A DNA stretch of 6,927 nt from Thermoflexia bacterium (lineage in GTDB: Bacteria; Chloroflexota; Anaerolineae; B4-G1; SLSP01): positions 1 through 6,927 of the forward strand of contig JAUWHU010000050.1 in assembly GCA_030605705.1 (NCBI GenBank), read 5' to 3'. Of this stretch, positions 5,746 to 6,927 are shown piece by piece (the stretch's first letter is position 1; each line of letters starts with the position of its first letter). Position numbers and translations under genes: made by a program. Below the pieces are notes generated by a model. That model worked only from the letters and a program-made list of their open reading frames with translations, made no database searches and was not told the DNA's origin.

Positions 5746-6927
5746 ATGGAACAGGTTTACATCGTTGATTGTGCTGAATACAACTCACAGGCAATAGCCG
5801 ACGGTATCCGCGCCGCCGCTACTGCCCTGGGCGTGCCATTGCCGCAGGAACAGGAGGTGTTGTTGCACCCGGCTTGCCCGTGGGCGCACCCACGTTTCGC
5901 GCCCCACGCCCACACCCACCCGGCGGTGCTTGCCGGAGCAGCTGCGGCATTGACAGGGAACACCCTCACCATCGCCGCCAACAGTCTGCCGGGTTTTCCC
6001 ACGCGCTATTCCTACCGCCAGGCTGGTTACGTCAAACTGAGCCAGCAGCTGGGAGCGCGGCTCGTCGCGTTGGATGAGGCCGCAACGCAAGTGGTACAGC
6101 TGCGCGAGGATGCCGGCGTGGATAAAAAAGTCGCGTTACCCAAACCGGCGTTGCAGGCGGACTTCACAGTCGCGCTGCCCAAACTGACCGGCAGCACGTT
6201 CGTGTCCTTCGCGGGCGCGATCCGTCATCACCAAAGCCTGCTCCAGGCTGATGCTCAAGCGGCAGGACACCAGCGACTGCACACGAAGATGGTGGACTTG
6301 CTGGAGGCCGCGCCACCGGACTTGATCGTCGTGGACGCGATCACAGCCCTGCACAAAGGCGGCGAACTAACGGGTGAGCCTGTAGGATTGGGGATGTTGA
6401 TCATCGGCGCCAACCCCGTCGCCGTGGATACGATCTGTGCCCTGGCGTATGGTCTGGACCCCGCCACGATCAAGTATTTGCAGTTGGCCTCTGAGCGCGG
6501 CTATGGCCCCGCCAATCCGGCGCAGATCCAAGTGTTGGGAGATCTGACACTGGCCGAACTAACTGCGCGCGCGGCACAAGTCGAGCATATTGATCCTGAT
6601 CCTGCACATTACCCGCTTCCCCCTCAAGTCAAAGTGCTGCGTTCGGATAAATCGGGGTTGAGCGGGACGGCGGGCGCGCTGACCGAAGTCTTCCTGCTCA
6701 CAAAGCAGGGAGGCATTAGCTGGCACAAATCCCGTGAAGCGGTGATCGTGCTGGGCAAGGTGACCGGCGTACCCACGGGCCAGGACGAGAAAGCTACCAT
6801 CGTTTTCCTGGGAGATTCCGCGCACGCGGAGTATCAAGGGTACAGCCGGGCCGTGCGGCTGAGTGGTCGCTATGTACCGGTCAGCAAATTGTTGACCGAG
6901 GTGCCTTACGCCTTGAAGGTCGGCAAC
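5746..6927 (+). CDS. DUF362-domain protein (3' end beyond window)
   Basis: An open frame of 394 codons runs from ATG 5746 to the window edge with no stop. It begins 18 bp after the MurQ stop. The ribosome-binding site is weak (AAGAG at 5735-5739). Family features seen are residues 36-110 (EVLLHPACPW, THPAVLAGA, NSLPGFP, QLGARLVALDE), residues 139-165 (DFTVALPKLTGSTFVSFAGAIRHH, the family's usual lysine-bearing strand followed by a GA-x-R/K turn) and residues 186-265 (LLEAAPPDLIVVDAITAL, GEPVGLGMLIIGANPVAVDTI, GLDP, LASERGYG). The function of DUF362 is unsettled. Some members carry ferredoxin-type cysteine clusters, but none is seen here. The usual KPN near the start is HPA, and residues 41-58 are rich in histidine (H41, H48, H54, H56, H58). 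Residues 280-394 form a further segment that I cannot assign. No signal peptide is visible, so it is probably cytoplasmic. Position suggests a role with MurQ in amino-sugar or wall-fragment metabolism. Confidence 0.82.
   Translation, partial: MEQVYIVDCAEYNSQAIADGIRAAATALGVPLPQEQEVLLHPACPWAHPRFAPHAHTHPAVLAGAAAALTGNTLTIAANSLPGFPTRYSYRQAGYVKLSQQLGARLVALDEAATQVVQLREDAGVDKKVALPKPALQADFTVALPKLTGSTFVSFAGAIRHHQSLLQADAQAAGHQRLHTKMVDLLEAAPPDLIVVDAITALHKGGELTGEPVGLGMLIIGANPVAVDTICALAYGLDPATIKYLQLASERGYGPANPAQIQVLGDLTLAELTARAAQVEHIDPDPAHYPLPPQVKVLRSDKSGLSGTAGALTEVFLLTKQGGISWHKSREAVIVLGKVTGVPTGQDEKATIVFLGDSAHAEYQGYSRAVRLSGRYVPVSKLLTEVPYALKVGN

Noticed and set aside
6124..6129. Run of six A in the DUF362 gene as a programmed frameshift site
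   Set aside because: The reading frame continues with normal family sequence on both sides, and nothing useful lies in the alternative frames.
5757..6837. Several - strand open frames of 72-101 codons across the DUF362 gene
   Set aside because: They are opposite-strand shadows in high-G+C DNA. The + frame from 5746 shows clear DUF362 sequence throughout.

Overview
The window looks like chromosomal DNA from a high-G+C bacterium, most likely a member of the Chloroflexota (Anaerolineae/Caldilineae type). This is inferred from the style of the helicase tail, a kinase-like/MurQ fusion, a DUF362 gene and intergenic DNA full of short perfect hairpins. No rRNA or other marker gene is present to prove it. 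All supported genes lie on the + strand.

Region 1 (1-1198) is the 3' part of a UvrD/PcrA-like superfamily 1 helicase gene, cut by the left edge. Region 2 (1199-1631) is intergenic. It holds an array of short hairpins and, at 1451-1543, a second diverged copy of the helicase's last codons with no gene body in front of it. Region 3 (1632-2411) is an A+T-rich gene (about 40% G+C by hand count of sample lines, against about 65-70% in its neighbours) for a CPBP/CAAX-type membrane metalloprotease. It is bracketed by two copies of the same hairpin repeat and is probably foreign. Region 4 (2412-3051) is 640 bp without a gene. It holds the second hairpin array, a period-8 G/C/T-rich repeat, a long inverted repeat, and an operator-like double palindrome in front of the next gene.

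Region 5 (3052-6927) reads as one operon: a GntR/HutC-type regulator with a UTRA ligand domain, then a 623-residue fusion of a BadF/BcrA-type sugar-kinase fold to a full MurQ etherase, then a DUF362 protein that runs off the right edge. MurQ cleaves N-acetylmuramate 6-phosphate into GlcNAc 6-phosphate and D-lactate, so the operon is probably for cell-wall amino-sugar salvage under control of the upstream GntR protein.

The most notable point is that the kinase-like half has lost its recognisable phosphate-binding and catalytic motifs while both catalytic glutamates of MurQ are kept. It looks like a pseudokinase fused to an active etherase. The DUF362 protein is an uncharacterised partner that starts 18 bp downstream.
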